Source: Methyloprofundus sedimenti (GTDB taxonomy: Bacteria; Pseudomonadota; Gammaproteobacteria; Methylococcales; Methylomonadaceae). From it: a stretch of DNA of 64,000 nucleotides. Both the position numbers and the translations under genes were made by a program. The stretch lies in the NCBI RefSeq assembly GCF_002072955.1, contig NZ_LPUF01000002.1:186001-250000 (forward strand). Direction: 5' to 3'. The notes below the pieces were generated by a model. The model ran no database searches, had not been told where the DNA came from, and saw only the letters and a program-made list of their open reading frames with translations. How positions within the stretch are numbered: position 1 is the stretch's first letter; every line of letters begins with the position of its first letter. Of this stretch, positions 18,329 to 27,506 are shown piece by piece.

Positions 18329-19042
18329 ATGAAAACTCAAGTAAACATCAACGAATATCAGCAAGGTAGTAATAGTCATAAATCACTTAATATACTTGTG
18401 GTTGGAGCGACGGGTGGCTCTGGGCGTGCGACCGTGGAAAAACTTTTGAGCGAAGGTCATCGTGTAACTGCCTATTCGCGCAGTGCAAATCAACTCGTAG
18501 ATACCTCAGGCCTACTGGTTACCATTAATGGCAATGTCACCGATTCCGTTGAACTTGATCGAGCTATACAAGGGCAACAGGTTATTATCGTCACCTTGGG
18601 TATCAATGAAAACCCGTTGCGCGTACGATTTTTTGGCAGCGCCCGCACTACTAACGATGTTCGCTCAATGGGGACGCGCAATGTCATCACCGCAATGCGG
18701 AAACATGGCGTGCAGCGGCTTATTGTACAAAGTTCATTTGGCGTAGGTGAGACACGTGGTTTGCTTGGCTTTGTCGATCAATTATTTTTCGACCTGATAC
18801 TTAAACCGCAAATTGATGATACTGAGGCACAGGAAAAAGAGGTGCGTAACAGCGGTCTTGACTGGACTATAGCCCAGCCGGTGCATTTAACTGACGAAGA
18901 TTCAGGCGTATTTCCTTTTCTGTCAGCAAAAGGTCAGACGCGGTTGATGAAAGTCGCGCGCAAGTCTGTTGCCAAATTTCTTGCGCTTGCCGCCCGTGAA
19001 GAATCTGGTTACATTGGACAGTCTGTTGCTATCTCTGGTTAG
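18329..19042 (+). CDS. NAD(P)-binding protein (NmrA/atypical SDR-like)
   Basis: 237 residues with a Rossmann fold. The nucleotide-binding VVGATGGSGRATVEKLL (GxxGxxG) is at about residues 24-40, with VIVTLGINENP and VQRLIVQSSFGVGE further on, as in NmrA-like or atypical short-chain dehydrogenase/reductase proteins. No classical YxxxK triad stands out, so it may be a redox sensor or flavin/quinone reductase rather than a standard dehydrogenase. Regulated by the divergent TetR protein (inferred from the operator). A DUF1772-type gene follows 9 bp downstream. Confidence 0.85.
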   Translation: MKTQVNINEYQQGSNSHKSLNILVVGATGGSGRATVEKLLSEGHRVTAYSRSANQLVDTSGLLVTINGNVTDSVELDRAIQGQQVIIVTLGINENPLRVRFFGSARTTNDVRSMGTRNVITAMRKHGVQRLIVQSSFGVGETRGLLGFVDQLFFDLILKPQIDDTEAQEKEVRNSGLDWTIAQPVHLTDEDSGVFPFLSAKGQTRLMKVARKSVAKFLALAAREESGYIGQSVAISG

Positions 19043-19051
19043 GAGGTGTTT

Positions 19052-19525
19052 GATGCTAGATTTAATAAGATTTAGTATCGCCTTTGCCGCAGCTGTTATG
19101 GCAGGGGTATTTTTGCGTTCTCATCATTCGTTATGACGGCACTCGGCAATATTGCGCCCGCTGAAGGTATTAAAGCGATGCAACGTATTAACATTGACCT
19201 ATTTTGCTGGTCGTTCTCATTTTTATTCTTCGGAATTCCACTGGCTTCATTGGGGCTTGGTGTTTATGCTGTTTGGCAATGGTCAGAGCCGGATTCGGTT
19301 TTTTACCTTATGGGCGGTATTGTGTATCTAGCAGGTTGTTTTGGTGTGACTGCTGCTGCCAACGTACCTCTCAACAATGCCCTCGCGCAAATCGATCCAG
19401 ATGCTGATAGTGCGACTAATGAATGGCGCATGTATCTTGTTCGCTCGACACACTGGAACCACGTTCGTACTGTCGCGTGTTTGATTGCTTGCATTTTGAT
19501 TATTAGCGCAAGCTATGCAAACTGA
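19052..19525 (+). pseudogene. DUF1772-type membrane protein, frameshifted
   Basis: The reading frame starts at 19052 (AGGAGG just upstream) with a hydrophobic N-terminus (IRFSIAFAAAVMAGVF) but stops near 19135. The rest continues in another frame from 19133, giving a 130-residue segment with two further hydrophobic helices and the family's TAAANVPLNNAL motif. Adding one base in the T-run at 19110-19114 restores FFAFSSFVMTAL across the junction. Either a real inactivating frameshift or a sequence error in a homopolymer. The second part alone could start at the ATG at 19133. Confidence 0.75.
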
Positions 19526-19583
19526 ATCCGATATTCAGGTACGCACTTTATTATTATGACCAGAATTACTCATATACGACACA

Positions 19584-19647
19584 TAGGATGGAAGCGCGTC
19601 GCTTAAACAGAACTGATGCGCTTCTCCTCGTGCCTTAGCACATCCTA
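19584..19647. repeat. Imperfect inverted repeat (REP-like)
   Basis: TAGGATG at 19584-19590 and CATCCTA at 19641-19647 bound a structure with inner GAAGCGC/GCGCTTC arms. Read on the minus strand it gives TAGGATGTGCTAAGG followed by ACGAGGAGAAGCGCATCA, closely matching a sequence at about 29198-29225. Lies between the DUF1772 remnant and the sigma-54 activator, which converge here. Confidence 0.6.
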
Positions 19648-19653
19648 AATTAT

Positions 19654-21474
19654 TTAAAAAGCCGTTGTCGCCCGCCTAATCCCCAATTTATTCATACGCG
19701 AACGCAAGGTATTAGGGTGCATTTCTAAGATCGCAGCAGCGGCATTTTCACCTGAAATTTTCCATTGCACGCTTTCCAGCACTTTAATAATATGTGCTTT
19801 TTCCATATTCGCTAGCGATAATAAAGTCTGCTCTGTGTCTAAACCAGATTGCTCAGGGCTTTGTAATTCGTGGATTTGTAAAAACGGTTCAGGTGATAAA
19901 ATCACCGCCCGCTCAATGACATTTTCCAGCTCACGCACATTGCCCGGCCAGCTATAGCTGAGTAAATTATCCATAACCGTTTGCGGAATATGATTAACTT
20001 GCTTGCTCATTTTTTGTGCGTATTTCGTTACAAAGGCGTGTGCTAATAAGCTAATATCCTTTTTACGCTCACGTAAAGCGGGAATGCTTAACGGAAATAC
20101 GCTTAGTCGATAATAAAGATCTTCACGAAACGTGCCTTCAGCCACCATTTTCTTTAAATCTCTGTGCGTCGCTGCAATCACGCGCACATTAATCTTAAGT
20201 GTTTTAGAATCGCCTAAACGTTCGATTTCCCCTTCTTGCAAGACTCGTAATAATTTTGCCTGAAGCTCTAACGGAATTTCACCGATTTCATCTAAAAAGA
20301 TCGTGCCTTCATGCGCCAGTTCAAAACGTCCTGTTCGCCTTGCCGTTGCGCCTGTAAAACTGCCTTTTTCATGGCCAAATAATTCACTTTCTATCAAATT
20401 TGCAGGGAGTGCCGCACAATTGACTTTAACTAAAGGACGCTGATTTCTGTGACTCAGATCATGTAAAGCCCGTGCAAATAATTCTTTTCCCGTCCCCGTT
20501 TCCCCTAGAATTAAAACCGTTGTTTCAGTGGGTGCAACTTGTTCTACCTGATGTAATGCTGTTTTCAGGCTGTCACTTTGACCGAGTATATCGGTAAATT
20601 GATGATTGTAATTTATTTGCTCTTGCAGATAGGTATTCTCAGCCTGTAAGCGATTTTTTAACTGTTTGATTTCAATTAAGGCCTGATTCAGCTTTTGTTC
20701 ATTAAGTTTACGCTGGCTAATATCGCTGAATACCATGACGATTCCTTGCACTACGCCATCATCAATAATAGGCGTACAAATAAAGTCAGCAGGAAAATGA
20801 GTACCATCCGCGCGCCAGAATACTTTATCACTGGCTTTAAACAAAGCCTTACCTGCCATAATATTATGGATAGGACAGTATTCTTCGGAATTAGGTTGAT
20901 CACGTCCAAAAAGGTCATGAATAGTTTGTGCTTGCCCAGACTTTAGTGGCCAGGCTAACATTTTCGTAGCGACAGGGTTACTAAACGTCACATTGCCTTG
21001 ACAATCAAAACCACAAATCCCTTCTCCAGCGGCAGCCAGTACCAGAGCACTGCGACGCTGTAATAAGGCCAGCTCTGCTTCCGCTTGTTTAATACCACTG
21101 ACATCCTGAAAAACCACCACTGCACCGATAATTTCTCCATGCTCCCAAATCGGGGTACTGGTGTAATGCACGGGAAAACAGGTGCCGTCTTTATGCCAGA
21201 ATACTTCGTCAGTAATATGGTGCACTTCACCGTCTTGTAAAGCGGCATAAATCGGGCATTCATGCCTTGGATAATGCTCACCATTGGCTCGGCTATGATG
21301 ATGCTGTACATGAATCAACTCGCCCAATACCTCTTCTTTTACCCAACCGGTCATTGCCAGCGCAGCCGGGTTAACAAATGTTGCCCGGCCTTCTACATCT
21401 AAACCGTAGATACCCTCACCTGCCGAGGTTAAAATCAGTTCGTAACGCCGTAAAATTTGTGTAGTATCACTCAT
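19654..21474 (-). CDS. PAS-PAS sigma-54-dependent transcriptional activator
   Basis: About 606 residues. Two similar PAS sensor domains at about 8-128 and 140-260, each with a CPI...FW.ADGT/KDGT segment, are followed by a short coiled coil. The AAA+ domain has Walker A GETGTGKE (about 326-333), the sigma-54 contact loop as GSFTGA rather than GAFTGA (373-378), and [10 protein letters not shown] Fis-type helix-turn-helix ends the protein ([15 protein letters not shown]). Start taken as the ATG at 21474, since the longer frame begins with TTG. Follows a tetR-family gene by about 10 bp. The PAS ligand and target promoters are unknown. A partial copy of its C-terminus lies at 31545-33025. Confidence 0.92.
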   Translation of the reverse strand: MSDTTQILRRYELILTSAGEGIYGLDVEGRATFVNPAALAMTGWVKEEVLGELIHVQHHHSRANGEHYPRHECPIYAALQDGEVHHITDEVFWHKDGTCFPVHYTSTPIWEHGEIIGAVVVFQDVSGIKQAEAELALLQRRSALVLAAAGEGICGFDCQGNVTFSNPVATKMLAWPLKSGQAQTIHDLFGRDQPNSEEYCPIHNIMAGKALFKASDKVFWRADGTHFPADFICTPIIDDGVVQGIVMVFSDISQRKLNEQKLNQALIEIKQLKNRLQAENTYLQEQINYNHQFTDILGQSDSLKTALHQVEQVAPTETTVLILGETGTGKELFARALHDLSHRNQRPLVKVNCAALPANLIESELFGHEKGSFTGATARRTGRFELAHEGTIFLDEIGEIPLELQAKLLRVLQEGEIERLGDSKTLKINVRVIAATHRDLKKMVAEGTFREDLYYRLSVFPLSIPALRERKKDISLLAHAFVTKYAQKMSKQVNHIPQTVMDNLLSYSWPGNVRELENVIERAVILSPEPFLQIHELQSPEQSGLDTEQTLLSLANMEKAHIIKVLESVQWKISGENAAAAILEMHPNTLRSRMNKLGIRRATTAF

Positions 21475-21484
21475 AAACAATACT

Positions 21485-22093
21485 CTATAGTTTAACCTTT
21501 AAGGTATTCAAGTAACGCTCCAGCTCCCGACCACAACTGTAATACACTTCTTTATTTTGATGGCTTTTAGTCAATCCCCATGCGCCTTCTATGCTCATCA
21601 AAATAAACAATGCACTGTCATCGGTATTAATAGACTTATCAACAATTCCTGCTTTTTGACCCTTTTTTAAAGCTTCCGATATGGCTTCTTTCCAAAATTG
21701 AAAAATTTTAACAATGCGTTCTCTAAAGCCCTCGTCTATCGGCGACATTTCTTGCGCCAGATTATTGAGTGGGCAGCCCAGAGTAAATAATTTATCATCC
21801 CACGCGTTTTCACCCTCGATAAATAAGGTATGTAATCCTTTTAACGGATCAGAAAAATGAGCTAACGGCTCTATCCATAATTTTGCCCCCTTTTTCATTA
21901 TGTATTCTTCCAGCACCGCATAAGCGAGTTCTTTTTTACTAGGGAAATAATGATACATAGCGCCTTTTTTTAAACCGGCTTCCTTTAATACCTGATCAAC
22001 ACGCATGCCTTGATAGCCATGCTTGTGCATTTCCTGAAAAGCCGCATTGATAATTTTTACACGCGCATTTTCCGGCTTGCGTTCTGTGTTCAT
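21485..22093 (-). CDS. TetR family transcriptional regulator
   Basis: 202 residues. N-terminal helix-turn-helix [35 protein letters not shown], with a C-terminal ligand-binding part of the kind seen in NemR/AcuR-like electrophile sensors ([11 protein letters not shown] with a cysteine in a conserved position). Divergent from a GST gene, with two near-identical operators in between. The sigma-54 activator gene follows directly on the same strand. Confidence 0.9.
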   Translation of the reverse strand: MNTERKPENARVKIINAAFQEMHKHGYQGMRVDQVLKEAGLKKGAMYHYFPSKKELAYAVLEEYIMKKGAKLWIEPLAHFSDPLKGLHTLFIEGENAWDDKLFTLGCPLNNLAQEMSPIDEGFRERIVKIFQFWKEAISEALKKGQKAGIVDKSINTDDSALFILMSIEGAWGLTKSHQNKEVYYSCGRELERYLNTLKVKL

Positions 22094-22129
22094 AATGTTT
22101 TTCCGTAAATTTCTATAGCACCATTATAG

Positions 22130-22182
22130 ACAGACTAGTTGGTCTGTGCTATTGTTTTTCAAAAACAGACTGGTTGGTTTGT
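22130..22182. promoter_or_regulatory. Paired TetR operators between tetR-family and GST genes
   Basis: Two 18-bp sites: ACAGACTAGTTGGTCTGT (22130-22147) and ACAGACTGGTTGGTTTGT (22165-22182). The outer arms ACAGAC/GTCTGT are palindromic in the first and carry one mismatch in the second. Centres are 35 bp apart. They lie in the promoter shared by the divergent tetR-family and GST genes, fitting repression of both by this TetR protein. Confidence 0.8.
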
Positions 22183-22208
22183 AATTTTCAATAACGAGGA
22201 TAATAGTT

Positions 22209-22826
22209 ATGATAGATCTATACACTGCGAGCACCTTTAATGGTCAACGTGTTTCGATTATGCTGGAAGAAATCGGCCTGGCTTATACCGTGCACCAAAT
22301 TGATTTGAGCAAAGGCGAACAGCGAAAAGACAGTTTTTTAAGCCTGAACCCCAGCGCTAGAATTCCAGTACTGGTGGACCACGATACAGAATCAGGCAAT
22401 GCATTCGTGCTCACTCAATCCACTGCGATCCTGCACTATTTAGCGGAAAAAACGCAGCTCTTGTTGCCAAAGTCCCTACAGGAAAGAGCCAGGGTGTATG
22501 AATGGATGAATTTTCATGCTATTGATTTAGGCTCAACGCTATTCAGTGCCTTTTATTTGCAGCGACTTATCCATTCTCGACAACCCCAAGCAGCAAAACA
22601 ACTAAGTCAACGTATTCATGAGCTATACTATTTTTTTGATCAGCAACTTGCTGAACAGGAATTTTTAGCAGGATCAAGTTACAGCATTGCTGATATTACT
22701 GCCCTACCCGCCGTTATCTCCCAAGAAAAAACATTAACTGAATATGTTCATTTAACACGCTGGCTACAGCAACTTAAACAAAGACCTGCTGTGCAGCGCG
22801 GTATCGCAGTTCCGTGCAATAGCTAA
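22209..22826 (+). CDS. Glutathione S-transferase family protein
   Basis: 205 residues. The N-terminal thioredoxin-like domain begins MIDLYTASTFNGQRVSIMLEE and holds the glutathione-binding ARIPVLVD and LTQSTAILHYLAE motifs. The C-terminal helical domain has LAGSSYSIADITALP. Resembles YfcG/YghU-type GSTs with disulfide-bond reductase activity. Under the divergent TetR regulator, a typical detoxification pair. Confidence 0.9.
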   Translation: MIDLYTASTFNGQRVSIMLEEIGLAYTVHQIDLSKGEQRKDSFLSLNPSARIPVLVDHDTESGNAFVLTQSTAILHYLAEKTQLLLPKSLQERARVYEWMNFHAIDLGSTLFSAFYLQRLIHSRQPQAAKQLSQRIHELYYFFDQQLAEQEFLAGSSYSIADITALPAVISQEKTLTEYVHLTRWLQQLKQRPAVQRGIAVPCNS

Positions 22827-22924
22827 GCCATACAGTAAACCCGCACAACTATATAACGCGACTTAGAAGTGGAAGTTTCGTATGGAAAAGACCATGAATT
22901 ACCTAAGTTTATAGGATTTATCGA

Positions 22925-23110
22925 CCAAGACAGCCCATTCACCGCCAAGTCTTTTGTCGATGCTGCAGGTTGCCAGTTTAAGAATGGCCGTACGAGACGC
23001 TTGGCGGGATAATGTCTTCCTCGAACGGTTGTGGCGCTCGGTCAAATACGGACAGGTTTACTTTACCTACACACTTATGATTCCTTCGATCAGGAGCGCT
23101 TCCATTCCCG
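22925..23110 (+). pseudogene. IS3-family transposase remnant
   Basis: Two frames carry pieces of the IS3 (IS150/ISL-type) transposase catalytic region. The first, about 22925-23010, reads DQDSPFTAKSFVD then CQFKNGR (compare DQGSQFTS...). The second reads AWRDNVFLERLWRSVKYGQVY, the conserved segment with the catalytic Glu. The frame change and loss of both ends show an old fragment. The surrounding 22827-23469 has no intact gene. Confidence 0.75.
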
Positions 23111-23317
23111 AGATTTCGAGTGTGGCACAACCACTAGCGCCGCCATTCCAGCTTGAAGCAACAAACGCCTTATCAGGTTTATAAGGAGGTGCCACCATTT
23201 TTTGCTGGACGCAATCCAAATCAGAAGAATCGTTAAGTAAAGGCGTGTTAAAGGCGTTTTGCTGCGCACAGCCAACCAGCATCAATATAGGCTGAGTTGA
23301 AAAATTAGTTTTTTCAT
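23067..23317 (-). pseudogene. Degraded lipoprotein gene fragment
   Basis: ATG at 23317 starts a signal-like MKKLIFQLSL. One base out of frame, the reading continues as ILMLVGCAQQNAFNTPL, a lipobox-like segment with a candidate lipidated Cys, then a short polar region ending at 23067. The 3' part overlaps the IS3 remnant. Reads as a frameshifted and truncated lipoprotein. Function not recognised. Confidence 0.35.
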
Positions 23318-23469
23318 TATTTTTTCCAGGTCGATGAATTCGACACTCATTAAAACTAACGTAACGCAACCTAAGGATCTGAGCAAAAGAATACTTACCA
23401 AAAAAACTTGACCATTACACTCTATATAACTGCGGTTATGGGTCTTCGTTAATTAGAAAACTTTGGATA

Positions 23470-24495
23470 TTAACGCTTTAAAAAGTCATCGCGCGTTGTT
23501 TCCAGCATTTTCATCATGGTTTGAATTTCGTTTTCTGGAACTTCCAGTTCTTGTAAGGTATCTTTAAGGTGCGTCATTACGCAGTCAAAGTGCTTGTCAT
23601 TTAATCCGTTAGCGACGAGGCGCTGATATGAAGCCCATAACTCTGCTGTCGAATATTGTCCTTCAGGAAAGCCGCCAAATACCATTTTCAGAAAATTCTT
23701 TTGCTCACCCAGTTGCACAGTTATATTGATATCATCAAAAAAATGTTTGATGCGGTCATTCATCAGAATTTTTCGATAGAATTTGTCCAGCACTACATCT
23801 ATCGCGGCATCGCCACCGATTCGGTCATATAAGGAGATATTTTCCAGATCAAAAAAATCACTGCGCTTGGCAATGGCGCTATCCGTACCCCAGTCGATTT
23901 TTTTATCCAGTTTTTTCATGAGTGGAATACGTTTTGAACAATGAATGTACGCTTCTTCCACTTCAACCATTATCCAGCGCTCGGGACGCCGTTTGCCTTC
24001 GATGTGTATTTCATCAATTACGTCGCGAGGCAGCTCGGAGCCGTAATCCAGTAATTTTTCATGTTCAATAATTCTGGCTTTACCGTTAACGTGCAAGCCA
24101 ACAGTGCTTTCAAAAAAATCCACAAAAATCATGCCGATGCGTGGGTTTTCAAGGATATTACCCATACTGGCCATAACGCCATTACCGCGGTATTCCGGGT
24201 AAATCAGATAATTGTTATTCAATACGCGAACAAAGCCTGGATTGCCAAAGCGAGCGGAGCAATCACATTCACCGTGTTTATCAGCTGTTGCGATAAACAT
24301 ATTTTCCTGTCGTCCAATAAACTCTCGCATCACCGGTGACAGATAATCCAACACCTGCCGATCGTAAAATTTAAGTGCCCGCTCGCGCGTGGAAAACTGT
24401 TTTTGCAGCTGATGTTCACCTTCCGAACCCGGTAATATGGTCACACGAGCCGATGTGGGTTGTGTTTTTTTCTTGGATTTGAATAACGAAAACAT
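23470..24495 (-). CDS. PNPOx-like domain fused to a group I truncated haemoglobin
   Basis: 341 residues. The first two thirds (about 40-215) are a pyridoxamine-phosphate-oxidase-like flavin barrel (ENMFIATADKHGECDCSARFGNPGFVRV, NPRIGMIFVDFFESTVGLHVNGKARI). The last 120 residues are a truncated haemoglobin: SLYDRIGGDAAIDVVLDKFYRKIL with the Tyr of helix B, then LVANGLNDKHFD with the likely haem-ligating His at about 302. It follows the FHA-reductase gene by 22 bp. A globin beside a flavin/2Fe-2S reductase is the logic of a split flavohaemoglobin; nitric oxide or oxygen chemistry is plausible but inferred. Confidence 0.85.
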   Translation of the reverse strand: MFSLFKSKKKTQPTSARVTILPGSEGEHQLQKQFSTRERALKFYDRQVLDYLSPVMREFIGRQENMFIATADKHGECDCSARFGNPGFVRVLNNNYLIYPEYRGNGVMASMGNILENPRIGMIFVDFFESTVGLHVNGKARIIEHEKLLDYGSELPRDVIDEIHIEGKRRPERWIMVEVEEAYIHCSKRIPLMKKLDKKIDWGTDSAIAKRSDFFDLENISLYDRIGGDAAIDVVLDKFYRKILMNDRIKHFFDDINITVQLGEQKNFLKMVFGGFPEGQYSTAELWASYQRLVANGLNDKHFDCVMTHLKDTLQELEVPENEIQTMMKMLETTRDDFLKR

Positions 24496-24517
24496 AGCGC
24501 GCTCCCTTACAAGCTAA

Positions 24518-26173
24518 TTAAATATCAAGGACAACATTGGATTTGGGATAAGCACAGCAACTATAGACCCAGCCTGCCTGTTTATCGTGTTCGGAAATTT
24601 CAGACTGCTCAAGTTCGGTAATACTACCTAAAAGGCACTTGACCATACATTCGCCGCAGCTACCGTTCAGACATTCATTATCTATCTGTATGCTATAAAT
24701 GGACGCAAGCTCTAACAAGCTTTCTGCGCCATCGGTAACCGCTTCCAGACCGGATTTGATAAACGTTACCTGATATTGTCCACTGCGGTTTTGTAGTAAA
24801 AAAGCAGCGTCTGCGCGCTTAATCTCGTAAATTGCCGGTGAAATAGTGGAAAAACTTTCACAATGTAGTCGGTTTTTGGGCAGTTTTAGACGAGCCAGCA
24901 TTTTTTTGACTTTTTCCATAAAAGCATCAGGGCCGCATAGAAACACTTCTCGTTCGATAACATCAGGTACAAAATTGCTGAGTAATGTCTTCTTAATACG
25001 GCCAAAATCGCCCGGCCATTGCTTACGTGTGATGGTGTCGGAGGTTATCGTAATTCTGATTACGACATTGGGGTAGTGTGCAGCAATTAATTCCAATTCT
25101 TTGCGGTAAATAATGTCAGCTGGTGTTCTGAAAGACAGTAACAATTTTATGTCAATATCAATGCCGATATCCGTTATCCAACGCAGTATTGACATAATTG
25201 GCACTATACCGCTGCCGGCCGCAAGCAACAGGATTTTCGGTGCTGGGTAATTAAAACAACTGAATTTTCCGTACGGACCTTTAACATTTAAGATATCACC
25301 TGTTTTTACTTGATCAATGAGCCAGTTCGAAACCAATCCGTCGGGAACGCGTTTAACAGTCATTTCCATGACATGAGGCTGGGAAGGACTGGACGCGATA
25401 CTGTAGCTGCGCTTTACCAAATTACCGTTAATCGTTAGGGTAAGATTGATAAACTGACCCGGCTGAAAATGGAATAGTACTGGCTTGGCAGAGGCAAGAC
25501 GCAGAGTTTTGGTGTCATGATTTTCATCGATGATACCGACAACAGTTAGTTCGCTGATAGTAGCTGGCCAGGGTTTAATCTGCTCGTGATTTTTAAGCAA
25601 TTGTGCTGCATAGATATCTGCGACAGGCTCATCCTGTCTTTCGGATGGTGTTAAGGTACGAACCGAGGTGAGTTTCGGGGAGGAATTAAATTCAAATCTA
25701 AGCTCAAACCCCGCAACCATTGCCACTAAACTATGCGCTAGTTCAGTGGCTTTATGAGCCGGTAAACGTTGTCCCTGCAAAATCGTCCCTTTTTTACTGC
25801 CTAAGTCCTCTATATAAATACGGTCTTCGGCACAAATTACTTTGGCATGAAAGTCACTGACATGATAGCTGTCCAATAGCACATCGGCCAGAGCATGGCG
25901 GCCTAAAATGAGTTCTGTGTCTGGTTTTAGTGCTACCGTGTGGATTTTTTTTTGACGATCAAAGACCAGCATTTTACCGGGCGTTTGAGTGCAAATGTCC
26001 GACTCCATAAAGAGCCTGCTTATGCCTGATGATGCGCGGGTGGTATGCGATGCTTCATTAAGATGTTTGAAAAAAACTTTTTTTTCGCTGGCATTTGGGC
26101 TTGTTTGTGCACTATCAAACAAACGGCTGAACGTGCTACCTGATGATGGCGAATTAGAATGTCTTTTTATCAT
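24518..26173 (-). CDS. FHA domain - FAD reductase - 2Fe-2S ferredoxin fusion
   Basis: 551 residues, strong AAGGAGGG Shine-Dalgarno. An N-terminal variable region holds a Phe-Ser-Arg-Leu-Phe motif twice (residues about 14-22 and 47-52). The FHA domain (about 75-160) shows LGRHALADVLL, HVSDFHAKV and DLGSKKGTILQGQRL, the phosphothreonine-binding scaffold. The ferredoxin-NADP reductase module has RSYSIASSP for FAD and AAGSGIVPIMSIL for NAD(P)H. The C-terminal 2Fe-2S site is CLNGSCGECMV plus CC. It likely feeds electrons to the globin protein encoded next. Coupling an FHA domain to a reductase suggests phosphorylation-dependent docking (inference). Confidence 0.85.
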   Translation of the reverse strand: MIKRHSNSPSSGSTFSRLFDSAQTSPNASEKKVFFKHLNEASHTTRASSGISRLFMESDICTQTPGKMLVFDRQKKIHTVALKPDTELILGRHALADVLLDSYHVSDFHAKVICAEDRIYIEDLGSKKGTILQGQRLPAHKATELAHSLVAMVAGFELRFEFNSSPKLTSVRTLTPSERQDEPVADIYAAQLLKNHEQIKPWPATISELTVVGIIDENHDTKTLRLASAKPVLFHFQPGQFINLTLTINGNLVKRSYSIASSPSQPHVMEMTVKRVPDGLVSNWLIDQVKTGDILNVKGPYGKFSCFNYPAPKILLLAAGSGIVPIMSILRWITDIGIDIDIKLLLSFRTPADIIYRKELELIAAHYPNVVIRITITSDTITRKQWPGDFGRIKKTLLSNFVPDVIEREVFLCGPDAFMEKVKKMLARLKLPKNRLHCESFSTISPAIYEIKRADAAFLLQNRSGQYQVTFIKSGLEAVTDGAESLLELASIYSIQIDNECLNGSCGECMVKCLLGSITELEQSEISEHDKQAGWVYSCCAYPKSNVVLDI

Positions 26174-26547
26174 TATTCCCTCCTTTTAACCGACTGACAT
26201 TGGCCGACCAACCTAATGTGGGATACAAAACATTACTTGATTACTATAACCTTCAACCTATAGCTAACATTCTTTGTAGGCCGCTATGGAGCCAAGGGAA
26301 TAAGGGATATACATGGCACCTATTCCTCTACATTAAATTTATACGCATTTCTTAAAGATAACTGAAGCTTGTGGATAATCAGGAAACGTTAAGAGCCCAC
26401 AAGCTGTTGGCACGTGCTTTCAGTTCGGTCTGTAGTAATCGCCCATCTTATTTAACCTTTTACCACTTAAGCCTTCTGAAACGAGCATAACAGAGGTAAG
26501 ATTACAAATAGGTTACCGATTGCAAAAAAAACATAGAGTGAACAAGA
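26174..26547. promoter_or_regulatory. Divergent promoter region with a 9-bp inverted repeat
   Basis: 374 bp between the FHA-reductase gene and the LuxR/MalT-type gene, no ORF of note. AGCTTGTGG (26366-26374) and CCACAAGCT (26397-26405) form a perfect inverted repeat with a 22-base spacer, a candidate operator or hairpin. Both promoters must lie here. Confidence 0.45.
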
Positions 26548-27506
26548 ATGATGCCTAAAGTACGTTTCCCAGGCAAAATCATACCACCGCTTTATCCTTC
26601 TGTATTTAAACGGCAACGGCTGTTTGACTTGCTGACAGAAAACACACATCAGCCCTTGGTCTGGGTAAACGGTCCAGCAGGGTCCGGCAAAACCGTTCTG
26701 GTAGGCAGTTGGCTACAACAACAAAAAGCCAGGTTTTTATGGTATCGCATGGATAACGGCAATAACGCCAGTGCCGACCTGTTTTATTTCCTGTCTTTGT
26801 CCGCACAGCGTAACTACCCGGAAAAAAGGTTTAAATTACCGGAGTTTACTGCTGAATATGCAAATGATATCAAAGCCTTTGCCGGCGTGTTTTTTCGTCA
26901 ATTATTTAGCGTTCTGGATAAAGAAACCGCCCTTGTTTTTGATAATTGTCAGGAAATTGAAAACGAGCCGGATTTTTTTCAGGTGTTGCAGATTGCTTTG
27001 CATGAGCTACCGGAAGGATTGCAGATCATTTGTCTGAGTCGTAATCGGCCCAAGAGCTTATTCAGCCGCTTATCTTTGAATAAGGATTTACTGGATGTGG
27101 GTAGTGATTCCCTGCGTTTTACCGAGAGCGAAAGTACTGCTTTTATCAATTGGCTAAACCCCGGCATCGACGTACAAATCGCCTCACTTTTACAATTGAA
27201 AGCAGCTGGTTGGGCTGCTGCGCTCGTCTTGCTCTCAGAGCAAAACAAACAAACCAAAATATCGGAAGAGTTGCCTGCTTTACTGGAACAACAGGATATT
27301 TTCAATTTTTTGATGTCGGAAATTTTAGAAGAGATGGATGATACCACCTTGCAGTTTCTGACTAAAACAGCGGTTTTTACTTGTTTTACAGGGTCGATGG
27401 CAATGGCCCTAACGGGTAACCGGAATACCGATACTATTTTGGACAGTCTGTTTAATAAAAATCTTCTTATTGACCGTACTAGCGACTGTCATCCAGTTTA
27501 TTGTTT
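26548..27506 (+). pseudogene. MalT/LuxR-type ATPase regulator, 3' end removed by an IS
   Basis: The first 320 residues of a large ATP-dependent LuxR-family activator. KIIPPLYPSVFKRQRLFDLL is the typical N-terminal approach, followed by Walker A GPAGSGKTVLVGSW (about residues 48-61), a Walker B-like ALVFDNCQEIE and the LSRNRP sensor motif. It runs into the ISL3 copy at 27507 and stops 25 bases inside it, so the tetratricopeptide-like and LuxR helix-turn-helix parts are gone and do not appear elsewhere in the window. Divergent from the FHA-reductase/globin pair, which it probably regulated before disruption. Confidence 0.85.
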
